A stretch of DNA of 64,000 bases from Tautonia sociabilis. GTDB taxonomy: Bacteria; Planctomycetota; Planctomycetia; Isosphaerales; Isosphaeraceae. Every line of letters begins with the position of its first letter. Within the stretch, counting starts at the first letter, position 1. Of this stretch, positions 1 to 9,079 are shown piece by piece. Position numbers and translations under genes: made by a program. The notes beneath the pieces were generated by a model. It worked only from the letters and a program-made list of their open reading frames with translations, had not been told where the DNA came from and made no database searches. The stretch lies in the NCBI RefSeq assembly GCF_003977685.1, contig NZ_RYZH01000033.1, forward strand, positions 17,803 to 81,802, read 5' to 3'.

Positions 1-1
1 A

Positions 2-523
2 GACGGCCCGAAGGACGAAGCCGCCTCCTCGTCTCCCGCGTTCGTCCCGGGAGAGCTCCGGCTCCCCCCCGGCGAGGGCAATCCGACTCCTGCCGGCCCC
101 TCGATCGTGACCGCCCGGGCCGATTCCCCCGCCGATCCAATCCGACCCGGCCAGCCGTTCGAGGTCCGAGTCACGCTGACCATCGCCGATCCCTACCACC
201 TCAACGCGAATCCGGCCGGCGCCGCCAACCTGATCCCCACCACGCTTGCTCTTCCGAAAGACGCCCCCGCCGCGCTGGTCTCCGTCGACTACCCCGCCGG
301 TTCCCCGCTCTCGCTCGCCGGTCAGGACGACCCGATCCCCGTCTACGATGGGACCGCCACCCTCGTCGCCCACCTTCGGCTCCCGGCCGACGCGCCCGCC
401 GGCCCCTCGTCGCTTCCGATTGTCATCCGCTACCAGGCATGCGACGACCGCTCCTGTCTTGCGCCCGCTCTCCTGGAATTCAACGTCCCGATCGAGGTCG
501 CTCCGGTCGATCCCGAACCCTGA
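2..523 (+). CDS. DsbD N-terminal-domain-like protein, C-terminal fragment (5' end outside the window)
   Basis: The reading frame is open from the window edge to TGA at 521-523, so only about the last 173 residues are seen. They form a beta-rich domain with YHLNANPAG near the start, a Y-x-G pattern in the middle, and a tail reading YQACDDRSCLAP. This His/Asn...Cys-x4-Cys layout matches the N-terminal periplasmic domain of DsbD (DsbC-superfamily), which passes electrons between thiols outside the membrane. No thioredoxin or membrane domain follows, so this is a stand-alone or C-terminal copy, as in many planctomycete thioredoxin-like secreted proteins. A GTG at 107 would also fit as a start, but it cuts into open upstream sequence. 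Partner and substrate cannot be told. Confidence 0.7.
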   Translation, partial: DGPKDEAASSSPAFVPGELRLPPGEGNPTPAGPSIVTARADSPADPIRPGQPFEVRVTLTIADPYHLNANPAGAANLIPTTLALPKDAPAALVSVDYPAGSPLSLAGQDDPIPVYDGTATLVAHLRLPADAPAGPSSLPIVIRYQACDDRSCLAPALLEFNVPIEVAPVDPEP

Positions 524-632
524 TCGCTCGTCCTTGTCGGAGCCTCCGGCACCTCGGAGAGGGGTGTCCCCTCTCCGCCCGCCGGGTCTTTCGTCATCCC
601 GCAGTCGTCATCAGCCATCCTCGGAGAGTCCG

Positions 633-1565
633 TTGCCCGCCCGCGACCGCCCCCCGACACCTCCCGTTCCCCTCATCGGCCTTCTCAACCTGGACAAGCC
701 GACCGGCATCACCTCGAGAGACGCTGTGGACCTCGTCGCCCGTCCCTTGAAGCGGTGGAAGGTGAAGGTCGGCCATGCCGGCACACTCGACCCGCTCGCC
801 TCCGGCGTGCTGGTGGTCGCGGTTGGGCCGGCGACCCGCCTGATTGAACGCGTCCAGGACCAATCGAAGACCTACACCGCCACGATCCTGCTCGGGGCCA
901 CCAGCGACACTCTCGACGCCGACGGCGTCATCTCCCCCGTGGCGGGCGCCGTCCCTCCTCACGAGGATCGGGTCCGAGCCGCCCTTGCCTCCCAGGTCGG
1001 CGAGATCGAGCAGCGTCCGCCCGCCTTCTCCGCCCTCCGGGTCGGCGGCAAGCGGGCCTACGAACTGGCCCGAGATGGCCGGGAGGTGGAGCTGGCGCCC
1101 CGTCGGGTCCGCATCGATCGCGTGGAGCTTCTCCGATACGAATGGCCTCGACTGGAGATCGAGGTCGATTGCGGCTCAGGCACCTACATCCGCTCGATCG
1201 CCCGAGACGTGGGGGAGGGCCTCGGATGCGGCGGCCTGATCGAAGTCCTTCGCCGCACCCGGATCGGTCCGTTCCGCGTCGAGGAGGCAACCCTGGCCGT
1301 GGCGGAAGCCCTCACGCTCGAGTCGATCCCCCGGCTCCTGCGCCCCGCGGTCGACGCCGTCCCCGAACTCCCCCGGCTGGTCCTCACCGAGCGGCAAGCC
1401 GCCCTCGTCCGGCTCGGGCAGCCCCTGGGAGCCCGGTCGGGAGTCTCCCCGCCGGGAGAGCCAGGCGAGGTCGCGCTGCTTGGCCCCGACCGCGCTCTTC
1501 TCGCCCTCGCCGAGTCGGACCCCGACGCTGGCCTCTACCGCCCTCGTCGGGTCCTCCCGGGCTGA
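633..1565 (+). CDS. truB: tRNA pseudouridine(55) synthase TruB
   Basis: This enzyme makes pseudouridine 55 in the T-loop of tRNAs. The 310-residue protein opens with LIGLLNLDKPTGITS, has the catalytic motif GHAGTLDPLASG with the nucleophile Asp53, then KTY and the RRTRIGPF segment typical of TruB, followed by a short C-terminal extension in place of a full PUA domain. The start chosen is TTG at 633, because GGAGAG at 622-627 lies at the right distance and the conserved N-terminus begins a few codons later. A longer frame upstream overlaps the previous gene and is low-complexity Arg/Pro/Ser, so it is rejected. Length is normal for the family. Confidence 0.93.
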   Translation: MPARDRPPTPPVPLIGLLNLDKPTGITSRDAVDLVARPLKRWKVKVGHAGTLDPLASGVLVVAVGPATRLIERVQDQSKTYTATILLGATSDTLDADGVISPVAGAVPPHEDRVRAALASQVGEIEQRPPAFSALRVGGKRAYELARDGREVELAPRRVRIDRVELLRYEWPRLEIEVDCGSGTYIRSIARDVGEGLGCGGLIEVLRRTRIGPFRVEEATLAVAEALTLESIPRLLRPAVDAVPELPRLVLTERQAALVRLGQPLGARSGVSPPGEPGEVALLGPDRALLALAESDPDAGLYRPRRVLPG

Positions 1566-1670
1566 TCGATACCAGTCCCATCTGGGATTCTCTCGAACAA
1601 TCCCCGCCGATGGGACGAACTTCAGAAGGGCTCCTGGTGTCGATTCTCCCGGCCCAGCGGTCTCCTGTCG

Positions 1671-1700
1671 TTGACGGCCTCCGCTGAGCCGTCCTAGAAT
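1671..1700 (+). promoter_or_regulatory. Sigma-70-type promoter upstream of hflX
   Basis: TTGACG (1671-1676) and TAGAAT (1695-1700) are separated by 18 bases; each matches the consensus at five of six positions. Transcription would begin near 1708 and leave a leader of about 97 bases before the hflX TTG start. This is the best sigma-70-like promoter seen in the window. Activity is inferred only from sequence. Confidence 0.6.
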
Positions 1701-1804
1701 CGGCGCGGGGACAAGAACCCGCAGGGTCGCCCCGGATCGCTCAATCGACACCGACCGGCGTTCCGATCACCCCCTCCCACCTCCCTTCGAGGGTCAGAGC
1801 CGCC

Positions 1805-3109
1805 TTGACCGAACTCAAGAGCACCGAGCGCAAGGATCTCAGGGAACGGGCCATCCTCGTCGGCGTCCTGTTGCCTGACGGCCGGTACAACCCGGAGGAC
1901 CCCCTCGACGAGATCCGCGGGCTAGCCAAGACGGCGGGCCTGGTCGTCGTCGGTTCCCTGCTCCAGAAGCGGCAACAGGTGGATATTGCCACCGTCGTCG
2001 GCTCCGGCAAGGTTCACGAGCTGAAGGAGCTCTGCGAGGCCCAGGAGGCCGACCTTGTCGTTGTCGACCACGATCTCAGCCCCTCCCAGGGACGCAACCT
2101 GGAGAAGGCCCTCGGGGTGAAGGTCATCGACCGCACCGAGGTCATCCTTGACATCTTCGCCACTCACGCCCAGACCAACGAGGCCCGGCTCCAGGTTGAG
2201 CTAGCCCAGCTCGAATACTCCCTGCCCCGCCTGAAGCGCCTGTGGACCCACCTGTCGCGTTACAAGGGCGGCATCGGGGTGCGGGGTCCTGGTGAGAAGC
2301 AGTTGGAGACGGACCGCCGGCTTGTCGAGGGGCGCATCCAGGATCTCAAGGCCAAGCTGCAGAAGATCCAGGCGAGGAAGGAGCGAGAGGTCGCCGCCCG
2401 AGACGCCGTGCCCACCGTCTCGCTCGTCGGCTACACCAACGCCGGCAAGTCCACGTTGATGAATGCGTTGACCGGTGCCGGTGTCCTTGTCGAGAACAAG
2501 CTCTTTGCCACCCTCGACACCCGTACCCGCCGCTGGAACTTCTCCGGAGGCGGCCACTTCCTGCTGTCCGACACGGTCGGCTTCATCCGAGACCTGCCGC
2601 ACTCCCTCGTCGCCTCATTCAAGGCCACGCTCGAGGAGGCCAGCCAGGCGGATCTCTTGCTGCACGTCGTCGACGCCTCCAGCCCCGAGGCCGAGGCCCA
2701 GATCGAGGCGGTCAACGCCGTGCTTGACGAGATCGGCCTCCTTGACCATCCGACGATCCTGGTCCTGAACAAGGCCGACCAGGTCCCCGACCGCTCCTAT
2801 CTCGATGTCCTCCGCGCCCATCATGACGAGTCGATCGTCGTCAGCGCCGCCACCGGTGACGGCCTCGATCGGCTCGAGCAGGCCGTCCGCGAGGCGATCA
2901 ACGAGTCGGCACTTGACGCCGAGATCGAGACCACCGTCGGCAATGGTCGCGTGCTCAGCTACCTTGCCCAGCATGCGTTGATCCGGAATCGCCGCTACTC
3001 CGATGGGGACCGGGTCACCGTCGACTGCCGCCTCCCCCGCCGCTGTCTCGGCTACCTCGCCGAGCACGGTGTCGACGTCCGCACCAACGGCCAGCGTCTG
3101 TACGCCTGA
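1805..3109 (+). CDS. hflX: GTPase HflX
   Basis: HflX is a ribosome-associated GTPase that splits stalled or stress-arrested 70S ribosomes. The 434-residue protein has the N-terminal HflX domain (VGSGKVHEL, VVDHDLSPSQGRNLE), a coiled linker with RGPGEKQLETDRR, then a G domain with Walker A GYTNAGKST at about 209-217, DTVGFIRDLPH as the G3 region and NKAD as G4. The start is TTG at 1805; GAGGG at 1789-1793 is the likely ribosome-binding site. It has its own promoter about 100 bases upstream. Length and domain order are standard. Confidence 0.95.
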   Translation: MTELKSTERKDLRERAILVGVLLPDGRYNPEDPLDEIRGLAKTAGLVVVGSLLQKRQQVDIATVVGSGKVHELKELCEAQEADLVVVDHDLSPSQGRNLEKALGVKVIDRTEVILDIFATHAQTNEARLQVELAQLEYSLPRLKRLWTHLSRYKGGIGVRGPGEKQLETDRRLVEGRIQDLKAKLQKIQARKEREVAARDAVPTVSLVGYTNAGKSTLMNALTGAGVLVENKLFATLDTRTRRWNFSGGGHFLLSDTVGFIRDLPHSLVASFKATLEEASQADLLLHVVDASSPEAEAQIEAVNAVLDEIGLLDHPTILVLNKADQVPDRSYLDVLRAHHDESIVVSAATGDGLDRLEQAVREAINESALDAEIETTVGNGRVLSYLAQHALIRNRRYSDGDRVTVDCRLPRRCLGYLAEHGVDVRTNGQRLYA

Positions 3110-3194
3110 GCCGACGAGACGATCCTACCGGGAGGGCTGGCCGATTCTCCGCCGGCCCTCCGACGTTCCTCCAATCGCCAAGCCGCTCAAGAAC

Positions 3195-3221
3195 GAGCAC
3201 CGACCCCTCGGGGCGGTGCTC
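3195..3221 (+). terminator. Possible hairpin terminator after hflX
   Basis: An 8-bp perfect inverted repeat (GAGCACCG / CGGTGCTC) encloses a CCC-CTCG-GGG inner stem, 86 bases after the hflX stop. No T-run follows, so it may be a factor-assisted or weak terminator. The rest of 3110-3408 shows no gene. Confidence 0.35.
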
Positions 3222-3408
3222 TCCGCTCGACCTCCGCTCGCACCGCTTCCCCGATCCTGCCCGATTGGTTCGGATTCGACTTTCTTGATGAATTTCCTCG
3301 CTGGACCCCGGCGACATCGGCCCTCGTTGCTGTCCAGAACGAGCCCGTCGGCCCTGGCCGTCCGATCGTGCGCGGACATCCCGACCCGGGAACCTTCGAC
3401 CGGCCGGC

Positions 3409-3594
3409 TCAGAACAGGTCATTGGGTAGGTCGGGCTTCAATCGCATCGTCTCCTTCAGATCATTGGAGTTCTTCCAGAGCAGCACGATCACGGCGATCG
3501 CGTTGAAGATCAGGCCGAGGATGAACCACAGCCACGGGTTCCTCCCCGTGTTCTGCGCCCAAAGGGCGCAGAAACCGCCGAACAGAAGGAGCAC
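3409..3594 (-). CDS. Small two-helix membrane protein
   Basis: A 61-residue protein with two hydrophobic helices (about 1-12 and 20-40) joined by AQNTGRNPWLWF, and a short charged tail with KNSNDLKE. The GR-N-x-W-x-WF hinge is typical of small membrane proteins annotated as hypothetical in many bacteria. Function is unknown. The GTG start at 3594 is preceded by GAGG at a good distance but leaves almost no residues before the first helix. The frame is open 15 more codons upstream (to the stop of the preceding gene), without ATG, GTG or TTG. It follows the small secreted protein at 3640-3822 and probably shares its transcript. Confidence 0.6.
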   Translation of the reverse strand: MLLLFGGFCALWAQNTGRNPWLWFILGLIFNAIAVIVLLWKNSNDLKETMRLKPDLPNDLF

Positions 3595-3639
3595 GGTCCA
3601 CCCGACCTCGTTGTGTTTGATGATCGTTCGGGATTCCGT

Positions 3640-3822
3640 TCAGCGTTCCAGGTCCTCGACGTCCGACCGCAGCCGACACACGTCGGATTCGAGTCCCTCG
3701 ATCGCCCGCTCCAGTTCCGCGATTCGGCCCCCGAAGTCCTGGGCCGGGGCAGGGGAGGGCATCCCGCCGATCGGGAGCAGCGCGAACAGCAGGACGAACT
3801 TCACAATGCGAAGGCGACTCAT
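3640..3822 (-). CDS. Small secreted coiled-coil protein
   Basis: A 60-residue protein. Residues 1-28 form a signal peptide (basic MSRLRIVK, hydrophobic VLLFALL, cleavage after PAPAQ). The mature part of about 32 residues is one short heptad-like helix (RIAELERAIEGLESDV), so it should form a small coiled coil outside the inner membrane. GGAGG lies six bases before the ATG at 3822, which strongly supports translation. It does not have the Lpp lipobox. Role unknown; it may pair with the small membrane protein immediately downstream. Confidence 0.65.
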   Translation of the reverse strand: MSRLRIVKFVLLFALLPIGGMPSPAPAQDFGGRIAELERAIEGLESDVCRLRSDVEDLER

Positions 3823-4040
3823 CTCCGTCCTCCGAAGCCGATCACTCGGGGAGAGGCCCGACGGGCGCCTCGAATGGTCGATTGAGCGGCGAGCGGCCGA
3901 TGGAGGAGATTCGTCTCCGGTTGCCGATTCTTGTCAGGACCAGGTCGGCCGGAGGCCAGGGACCAGACTTGCCCTCACGACCCAGCCAAGGCTCCCGCTC
4001 TCGAACGACCTGGACCTCTCGGCGAATTGCTGAAATGTCC

Positions 4041-4085
4041 CCGGCCCTCGCTCCGAGGGGTCTGGAAGAGGATGCCGAGGGCCGG
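4041..4085 (-). terminator. Terminator-like inverted repeat after the lipoprotein gene
   Basis: A perfect 10-bp inverted repeat (CCGGCCCTCG at 4041-4050, complement at 4076-4085) with a 25-base loop lies ten bases after the stop of the gene at 4095-4550. On the minus strand it is followed by GGGGACATTTCAG, only a short T-run. Position and perfect pairing argue for transcription termination. Confidence 0.5.
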
Positions 4086-4094
4086 AAGACGGGC

Positions 4095-4550
4095 TCACCG
4101 AACCTGGATCTTGATGTCGGCCGCGTCGGTCCCGCCGGGGGGGACGGCGTACTCGACGGTCTGGGGAGTGAGCTGCTTCGGCTGGTTTCCCTGGGCGACG
4201 AAGTACTCGAGGTCGTTCTCGTCGTCGGGGTCGAGCAGGGGATCGAGCACGGGGTCGGGCGTCACCGTCATGGGGGGCGTGATGGTGACGCGGTGGTTCC
4301 CGACCACGGCGCCCTTACGGCCGTCGATGGTCTGCAGCTCGAAGTGACCCTGCTCGTCGGTCTGGCCGCCGGAATTGAGGTTCGGGTCCTCGGTGTCGGT
4401 CGGCTCGAAGATGACGGTCGCGCGGGCGAGCGGCTCGCCGTTGACGACGACCGTTCCCGAGACCGGGACCAGCTCCGGCCCGGCGTCACCGCAACCGGCG
4501 GCGAGGGTAAGCAGCCCGACCGAAACGAATGTGACGATACGAAGGCTCAT
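4095..4550 (-). CDS. Lipoprotein with a carboxypeptidase-regulatory/transthyretin-like fold
   Basis: The 151-residue protein starts MSLRIVTF and has a lipobox LTLAAGC, so it is a lipoprotein of the cell envelope. The rest is a single beta-sandwich: VSGTVVVNGEPLARATVIFEP, then GGQTDEQGHFEL, then GNHRVTI, the usual pattern of carboxypeptidase-regulatory-like domains. AGGGGAAG precedes the ATG at 4550. It lies 151 bases downstream of the DUF1559 gene on the same strand; that pairing of a DUF1559 protein and a small Ig-like lipoprotein is recurrent in planctomycetes. The joint role is unknown, perhaps envelope display or adhesion. Confidence 0.8.
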   Translation of the reverse strand: MSLRIVTFVSVGLLTLAAGCGDAGPELVPVSGTVVVNGEPLARATVIFEPTDTEDPNLNSGGQTDEQGHFELQTIDGRKGAVVGNHRVTITPPMTVTPDPVLDPLLDPDDENDLEYFVAQGNQPKQLTPQTVEYAVPPGGTDAADIKIQVR

Positions 4551-4701
4551 TGATCGACGCTTCCCCTGGGGATCGTGGACTCGAATGGCCCGGCCCGCCC
4601 CGGACCGGCAGGCCTCGGAGACGAGCGGGGCCCGCCCGGCCGGGACAGCCCTGAGGGGCACCGGCCGGGCGGGTCTCGAAGTGAACAGAGTCCCGGAGCG
4701 A

Positions 4702-5757
4702 TCAGTACTGGTCGGCGCTGAGCACCTCACCGCCGGCGATCGAGGCCAGAGGCATCCAGACGCCCCTCAGGCTGATCGACTCCTTGAGAAAGATCACCGA
4801 GCCGTCGGCCTTCAGTGCGTTCAGGCCGCCGGGATGGAAGCTGGCGAAACCTCGTTTGCACGTGTTGCTGCTTGGGGCGCCTCCGCTTCGCTGCTGGAAG
4901 AGGCAGAGGTCGTAGTCGGGAACCATGTAGCCGGGCTTCCACGGCTGGGCCGACGACTGGTTGTAAGACGTGTAGGTGTAGGCCCAGAAGGTCCGTCGAC
5001 GGTTCGAGGTCTTCGTGCCGTACTCCGAAACCATCAGGGTGTTGGACGTGCCGTCCCGAATCGAGGCGATGCGCTCGACCGAAAGCCCCCGGGCGGGATG
5101 TTGTGGGTCCCCGCGGCCGGTGATGACGTACGGTCCGGACGTCGGCACGACGTGCATCACGCCGCGCCAGCCCATGGGAACCAACCCGGCCCGAATCTGA
5201 GCGCCGACACCGGCATCGTCCCACATGTACTCGCCGTGGATCCCCTCCGTCGCACCGCTGATGCAGCGGTAGGAGCCCGGGGCGTATTGCAGGTCGTGCG
5301 CGGCTCCCGGACCGCTCGCCGGCTCCTCGGTGCGGTCGGTGTTCTCGTCGGAGGGGCAGATCATCGTATTGAGGATCGTCACCCGCACCGTCCCATTCTC
5401 CATCACCGCCTGGCCGGCCAGCGGGTGCCAGGGGAAGTGGCTGTCGTTGCCCAGCTCGTAGTTATAGGCATTGTTCAGCGATGTGCCCTCCATGAAGGGC
5501 AGGATTGCCAGCGCCCAGGTCGTCAGGTTCGGGGCGCTGCAGCACCAGCCGGAGGCGATGCTGCCGGGAGGAAAGCTGCCAAAGGCGCTCTCGTAATTAT
5601 GGATCGCCAGCCCGATCTGCTTGAGGTTGTTCGAGCACTGGGCGCGGCGGGCGGCCTCGCGGGCCGATTGCACCGCCGGCAACAGCAGCGCGATGAGCAC
5701 ACCGATGATCGCGATCACCACCAGCAACTCAATCAGCGTGAAGGCACGACGCTTCAT
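4702..5757 (-). CDS. DUF1559 pseudopilin-like protein with H-X9-DG tail
   Basis: This 351-residue protein begins with a type IV prepilin-like leader, MKRRA then FTLIELLVVIAIIG with the expected Glu five residues after the cleavage point. It continues with SAREAARRAQCSNNLKQIGLA, the diagnostic start of DUF1559. Near the end, FHPGGLNALKADGSV carries the His-X9-Asp-Gly motif of the planctomycete H-X9-DG domain. It should be processed by a prepilin peptidase and sit in the envelope. The family is massively expanded in planctomycetes and has no firm function. GAGGAGGGAG is an excellent ribosome-binding site before ATG 5757. Confidence 0.92.
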   Translation of the reverse strand: MKRRAFTLIELLVVIAIIGVLIALLLPAVQSAREAARRAQCSNNLKQIGLAIHNYESAFGSFPPGSIASGWCCSAPNLTTWALAILPFMEGTSLNNAYNYELGNDSHFPWHPLAGQAVMENGTVRVTILNTMICPSDENTDRTEEPASGPGAAHDLQYAPGSYRCISGATEGIHGEYMWDDAGVGAQIRAGLVPMGWRGVMHVVPTSGPYVITGRGDPQHPARGLSVERIASIRDGTSNTLMVSEYGTKTSNRRRTFWAYTYTSYNQSSAQPWKPGYMVPDYDLCLFQQRSGGAPSSNTCKRGFASFHPGGLNALKADGSVIFLKESISLRGVWMPLASIAGGEVLSADQY

Positions 5758-6389
5758 GGGGCTCTCCCTCCTCTCAAGCCGAGAAGTCGGGAACTTCCCG
5801 AACTTGGATCGATAATCCCGATTTCGGTCACGAACCGGGACGACGAACGCGGCCCGGCCCTCGGTCGGCCTCGATCTCGACGAGACGATCGTCACCGGCA
5901 GGATCCCACGACGCGCTCCGATCCTCCCGATCGAGGCCCCCTGATCCCCAGATGACTTGCACGTGGCGATGTGAAGCGTGCCAGGAAATGGCAGCCTTAT
6001 TAATGCCGGCCACTTCCCATCGGGTCAAGGAATAAATCCCAAAAGAGGGAACAAACAGCGCGCCGTCACCCGCCGCCGATCCATCGAGCCTCTTCCGGAA
6101 CGATGCCCGATCGGTTGTGATGCCGGAATCCCTCGATGACGGCCCCTGGGCCGAAGCGGCCGGGGTTGTGTCTCGCCAGGAGTCGGGAGCCCTCCGCGCC
6201 CCCGGGGAGCGACACGAACTGACGCACCGAGCATCGGAAGGTCAGCAATCGAGACCATCCGGGATGGCGCATCGCCCCGGCCCCGGGGCGGCCTCGCGCA
6301 GCAGCCGACCGCGCCCGATTGTGCGCGGGAGATGAAGAACGCAGCCGGGAGCGGAGCGAGATCGGTTCGACCGGGAAGTCGATCCTGGA
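5758..6389. other. Intergenic region, 632 bp
   Basis: No convincing gene. It contains the promoter candidate at 5999-6028. Next to it is an A/T-rich island (about 5975-6058), unusual in this GC-rich window. Two small adjacent palindromes at 6255-6290 (CCATC/GATGG and CGCCCC/GGGGCG) may help end transcription of the gene at 6390-7508. Confidence 0.6.
5999..6028 (-). promoter_or_regulatory. Sigma-70-type promoter for the DUF1559-lipoprotein pair
   Basis: On the minus strand TTGACC (6023-6028) and ATTAAT (5999-6004) are 18 bases apart, matching consensus at five and four of six positions, within a locally A/T-rich stretch. The start would be near 5992, giving a leader of about 235 bases before ATG 5757. 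Confidence 0.45.
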
Positions 6390-7508
6390 TCAGGGGCCGA
6401 TCTCGAAGGGCAGCGCGATGATCCTCGCTTCGACTTGCTGCTCAACGCGGTCGAAGACGTCGACCTCGAACGGCCGGCCGATCCCGTTGCCGGCGAGGTC
6501 TTCCAGGTCGGTATCGGCCCGGAGCCGGTGCGTCCCGGCCCTCCAGGGCCGTTCGGGAGAGAAGACCCACCTCGTCTCTGCCGAGGCCACCTCGACCTTC
6601 CCGGGGACGAGTCGATCGGAGGGATCGACCACGGACAGCAGGCGGCCGGCCAGCGCGTGGTCGAGCGGCTCGGGGAAGGAGACGACGAGCGGATCCCGGG
6701 AGCCAGCCGCAGGAGGGGTGACCCGCCAGGAGTGAGGATCCGGGGGAGTCTCGTCGGCGGGTCCGGCTTGGAACGCCTTGCGGAAGGGAGAGGCCAGCGG
6801 TCGGCCGGAGGCGTCGGGCCAGCCGGGGTCGACGACCAACTCGTACGAGCGACCGGCTTCGAGCACCGGACCGAGTTCTTCCCGGGGGAGGAGGCCGCGC
6901 TTGATCCGGCCCGGGTCGATCAGCAGCGTCATCCGGGTGCCGGACCGATCCCACAACTCCTCGTCCAGTTCCAGGAAGGGCGCAATCACAGGTTCGCCGT
7001 CGGGCCCAAGGAGCGTGATCCGGTGATCGGCTTCCCCTCGGCTCATCGGCGAGGAGAAGTGGAGATAGAATCGTAGCAGATTCTCCGGGAGCACATCCGC
7101 GGTCGGATAGACGGCGAGGACCCGGGCGGGTTCGGCATCGTCGGGGTTGGGGACCGACAGTTCGGCCTCGATGGGGGAGGCCTTCGGATCTCCCCCAGGA
7201 ATCCGGCCGGGGAGGAAGCTCGCTTGGTAGGTCGTACCCGGGCGGAGGGAGAAACGGGGCTCGAACCGGAGGCGGTCGCCGACCACCCGGACCTTGCCCA
7301 GCATTGGCTCCGGGGCGCCGGCCACCGCCACGACGATCGGCGGCTGCCGATCCAGGTCGGCCGATCGGAGGAGATCGAGCGACCGGGAATCCAAACCGGC
7401 GACCTCGAAGGCTCCATCCTCCGCCAGCAGGATCGTCGGGCGGGACGGGGACTGATCGTCACGGGGAACGCCCCCGCCGAGGAGGGCAAACACAACGAGC
7501 ACGATCAT
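6390..7508 (-). CDS. Secreted protein with SbsA-type Ig-like domains
   Basis: The 372-residue protein has a short signal peptide (MIVLVVFALLGGG) and at least two bacterial Ig-like modules of the SbsA type: LRPGTTYQASF around 115, then VLPENLLRFYLHFSSPM, then VTPPAAGSRDPLVVSFPEPLDHAL and ENG-type DLAGNGIGRPF near the end. These folds mediate adhesion or structural roles at the surface. GGAGGG precedes ATG 7508 by nine bases. No catalytic motif is seen. It is 132 bases downstream of another secreted protein gene, with no evidence of shared function. Confidence 0.75.
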   Translation of the reverse strand: MIVLVVFALLGGGVPRDDQSPSRPTILLAEDGAFEVAGLDSRSLDLLRSADLDRQPPIVVAVAGAPEPMLGKVRVVGDRLRFEPRFSLRPGTTYQASFLPGRIPGGDPKASPIEAELSVPNPDDAEPARVLAVYPTADVLPENLLRFYLHFSSPMSRGEADHRITLLGPDGEPVIAPFLELDEELWDRSGTRMTLLIDPGRIKRGLLPREELGPVLEAGRSYELVVDPGWPDASGRPLASPFRKAFQAGPADETPPDPHSWRVTPPAAGSRDPLVVSFPEPLDHALAGRLLSVVDPSDRLVPGKVEVASAETRWVFSPERPWRAGTHRLRADTDLEDLAGNGIGRPFEVDVFDRVEQQVEARIIALPFEIGP

Positions 7509-7640
7509 CAAGCGGCCCTCCGAAGCGGAGTCGCACACTTCCCGCCGATCGGCCGAGGAGGGAAACCTCCCCGGCCGACCTGAGGGGGTTGGATCTTGGA
7601 GCCGATGGTTCATCTCCCCATCGGTTGGTTCACGGCCTGC

Positions 7641-8744
7641 TCAGGGCAGGTCGATGGTGCGGAGATCCTGGGCGCCGCTGTCCTGCTGGACGAGGATCAG
7701 GGCGCGTTCGGCGTCGAGACGGTCGAGCTGGACAACGCCTTGGAGGTTGTCGATCGTCTCGTACTTCAGGCCGGCGGTGTCCTGAACCGGGGAGGTGATC
7801 CCCTCGATCGTGGAGGCGGGGCCGGCGTCGACCTTCATCACGCCCCGGGCCGAGTTGGCCACCAGCAGCAGCTCTCGGTTGTCCTTCTTGTAGGAGACGA
7901 GGTCGAGCGGGGTATTGCGGTTGCCCAGTTCGGCGACGGTCGTCCCCTTGACGTGCGCGCCGGCCTTCAGGTCGGCGACCGGGATCTTCACCAGCGGGGT
8001 GCAGGTGTAGGCGGCCATCAGGTACGGTTCGCCCTCGATCTGAGTGGCGACGAAGGTGCGGATCGGCGACCGCGTCTCGAACCGCCCGTGAGCGCCGTGG
8101 TAGATCTCCAGGCTGGCCGACTGCGGGCCCTCCTCGAACGGGACCGGGATCGCCAGCAGCCGAGAGGAGAACTCCTCGTTTGACAGGCCGGCGACGAAGA
8201 GGCGGCCGTCGGCGAAGACCAGGTCGGTGATCGCCTGCGCCCGGAGGCTGCGGCCACGCTCCTGGGCGTTGGGGTCCGGGGCATCGGGCAGCTCGGCGCG
8301 GGCGAACTCGACGTCGGAGAGATCCAACACCTCGACATCCCCGGAGGCGTCGACCCGAACGATCGCCGGCTCGGCGTCCGGCCCTCGTCCCCTCGAAACC
8401 GACAGGTAGGCTCGGCTGGAGGCGGGGTTGACCGCCAAATCGTTGATCAGAATCTCCTGCGGCTGGGTGCCGAGTTTCGCGGCGATCGTCTCGTTGATCT
8501 TCGCCACCTCGATCGGCCCACCGGCCGTCGGGGAGGTGTCCCCGGTGGCGATGGCGAACACCGCCGCGCCGGTCGAGTCGCCGATGAACAGGACCCCCTC
8601 GGGGCCGAAGGTCATCGCCCCGGCGGACTTCAAGTCGGGCGAGCCCCGCTCCATGCCCTCAGTCAGGTCCCCGGCGGCCACGGCGGTTGTCAGCAGGGCG
8701 GACGCGGACAGGCTCGCGATCACGGTGCGGATCGTCAGCGTCAT
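7641..8744 (-). CDS. Secreted protein of unknown function, propeller-like
   Basis: A 367-residue protein with a clear signal peptide (MTLTIRTVIASLSASALLTTAVAA). The mature protein has repeated units of the kind AGAMTFGPEGVLFIGD, PASSRAYLSVSRG, ITDLVFADGRLFVAG and EPYLMAAYTCTPLVKI, which suggest a beta-propeller similar in style to SMP-30/NHL proteins. I do not recognise a named family and see no metal-site signature. GGGGAG lies seven bases upstream of ATG 8744. It is likely periplasmic or extracellular. Confidence 0.7.
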   Translation of the reverse strand: MTLTIRTVIASLSASALLTTAVAAGDLTEGMERGSPDLKSAGAMTFGPEGVLFIGDSTGAAVFAIATGDTSPTAGGPIEVAKINETIAAKLGTQPQEILINDLAVNPASSRAYLSVSRGRGPDAEPAIVRVDASGDVEVLDLSDVEFARAELPDAPDPNAQERGRSLRAQAITDLVFADGRLFVAGLSNEEFSSRLLAIPVPFEEGPQSASLEIYHGAHGRFETRSPIRTFVATQIEGEPYLMAAYTCTPLVKIPVADLKAGAHVKGTTVAELGNRNTPLDLVSYKKDNRELLLVANSARGVMKVDAGPASTIEGITSPVQDTAGLKYETIDNLQGVVQLDRLDAERALILVQQDSGAQDLRTIDLP

Positions 8745-9079
8745 GATGACTCCCCTGGTTGGTAGCAGCTCGAGTGGTGGATCGATCCCGGGTGAGGGCG
8801 AGGTGCAGACTCCCCCTGGGGAGAGTCGAGCGTCATCTTGGTGCCAGTCGCCCCGAGAAATCAAGGCGAGACTGGCCAAGCAAGGTCGGTCCCGGGTCAG
8901 TCGGCCTCATCGGGCAGAGGAGCGGGCCTCCGAGACGGAGGCCGAGGACGAATCACCGCTGACGGATCGGAGGTGATCCCAGCGGGACGATGGCTCGGCG
9001 AGCCATCAGGGACGGGGCACTCGCTGGCACCCCCCTCGCGCCTGGGCGATCCGTCATCCGCCCTTCCTCTGGCCGAGCA
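8745..9079. other. Intergenic region, 335 bp
   Basis: No gene, promoter or clear hairpin recognised between the propeller-like protein gene (starts 8744) and the BNR/VPS10 gene (stops at 9080), both on the minus strand. Confidence 0.6.
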
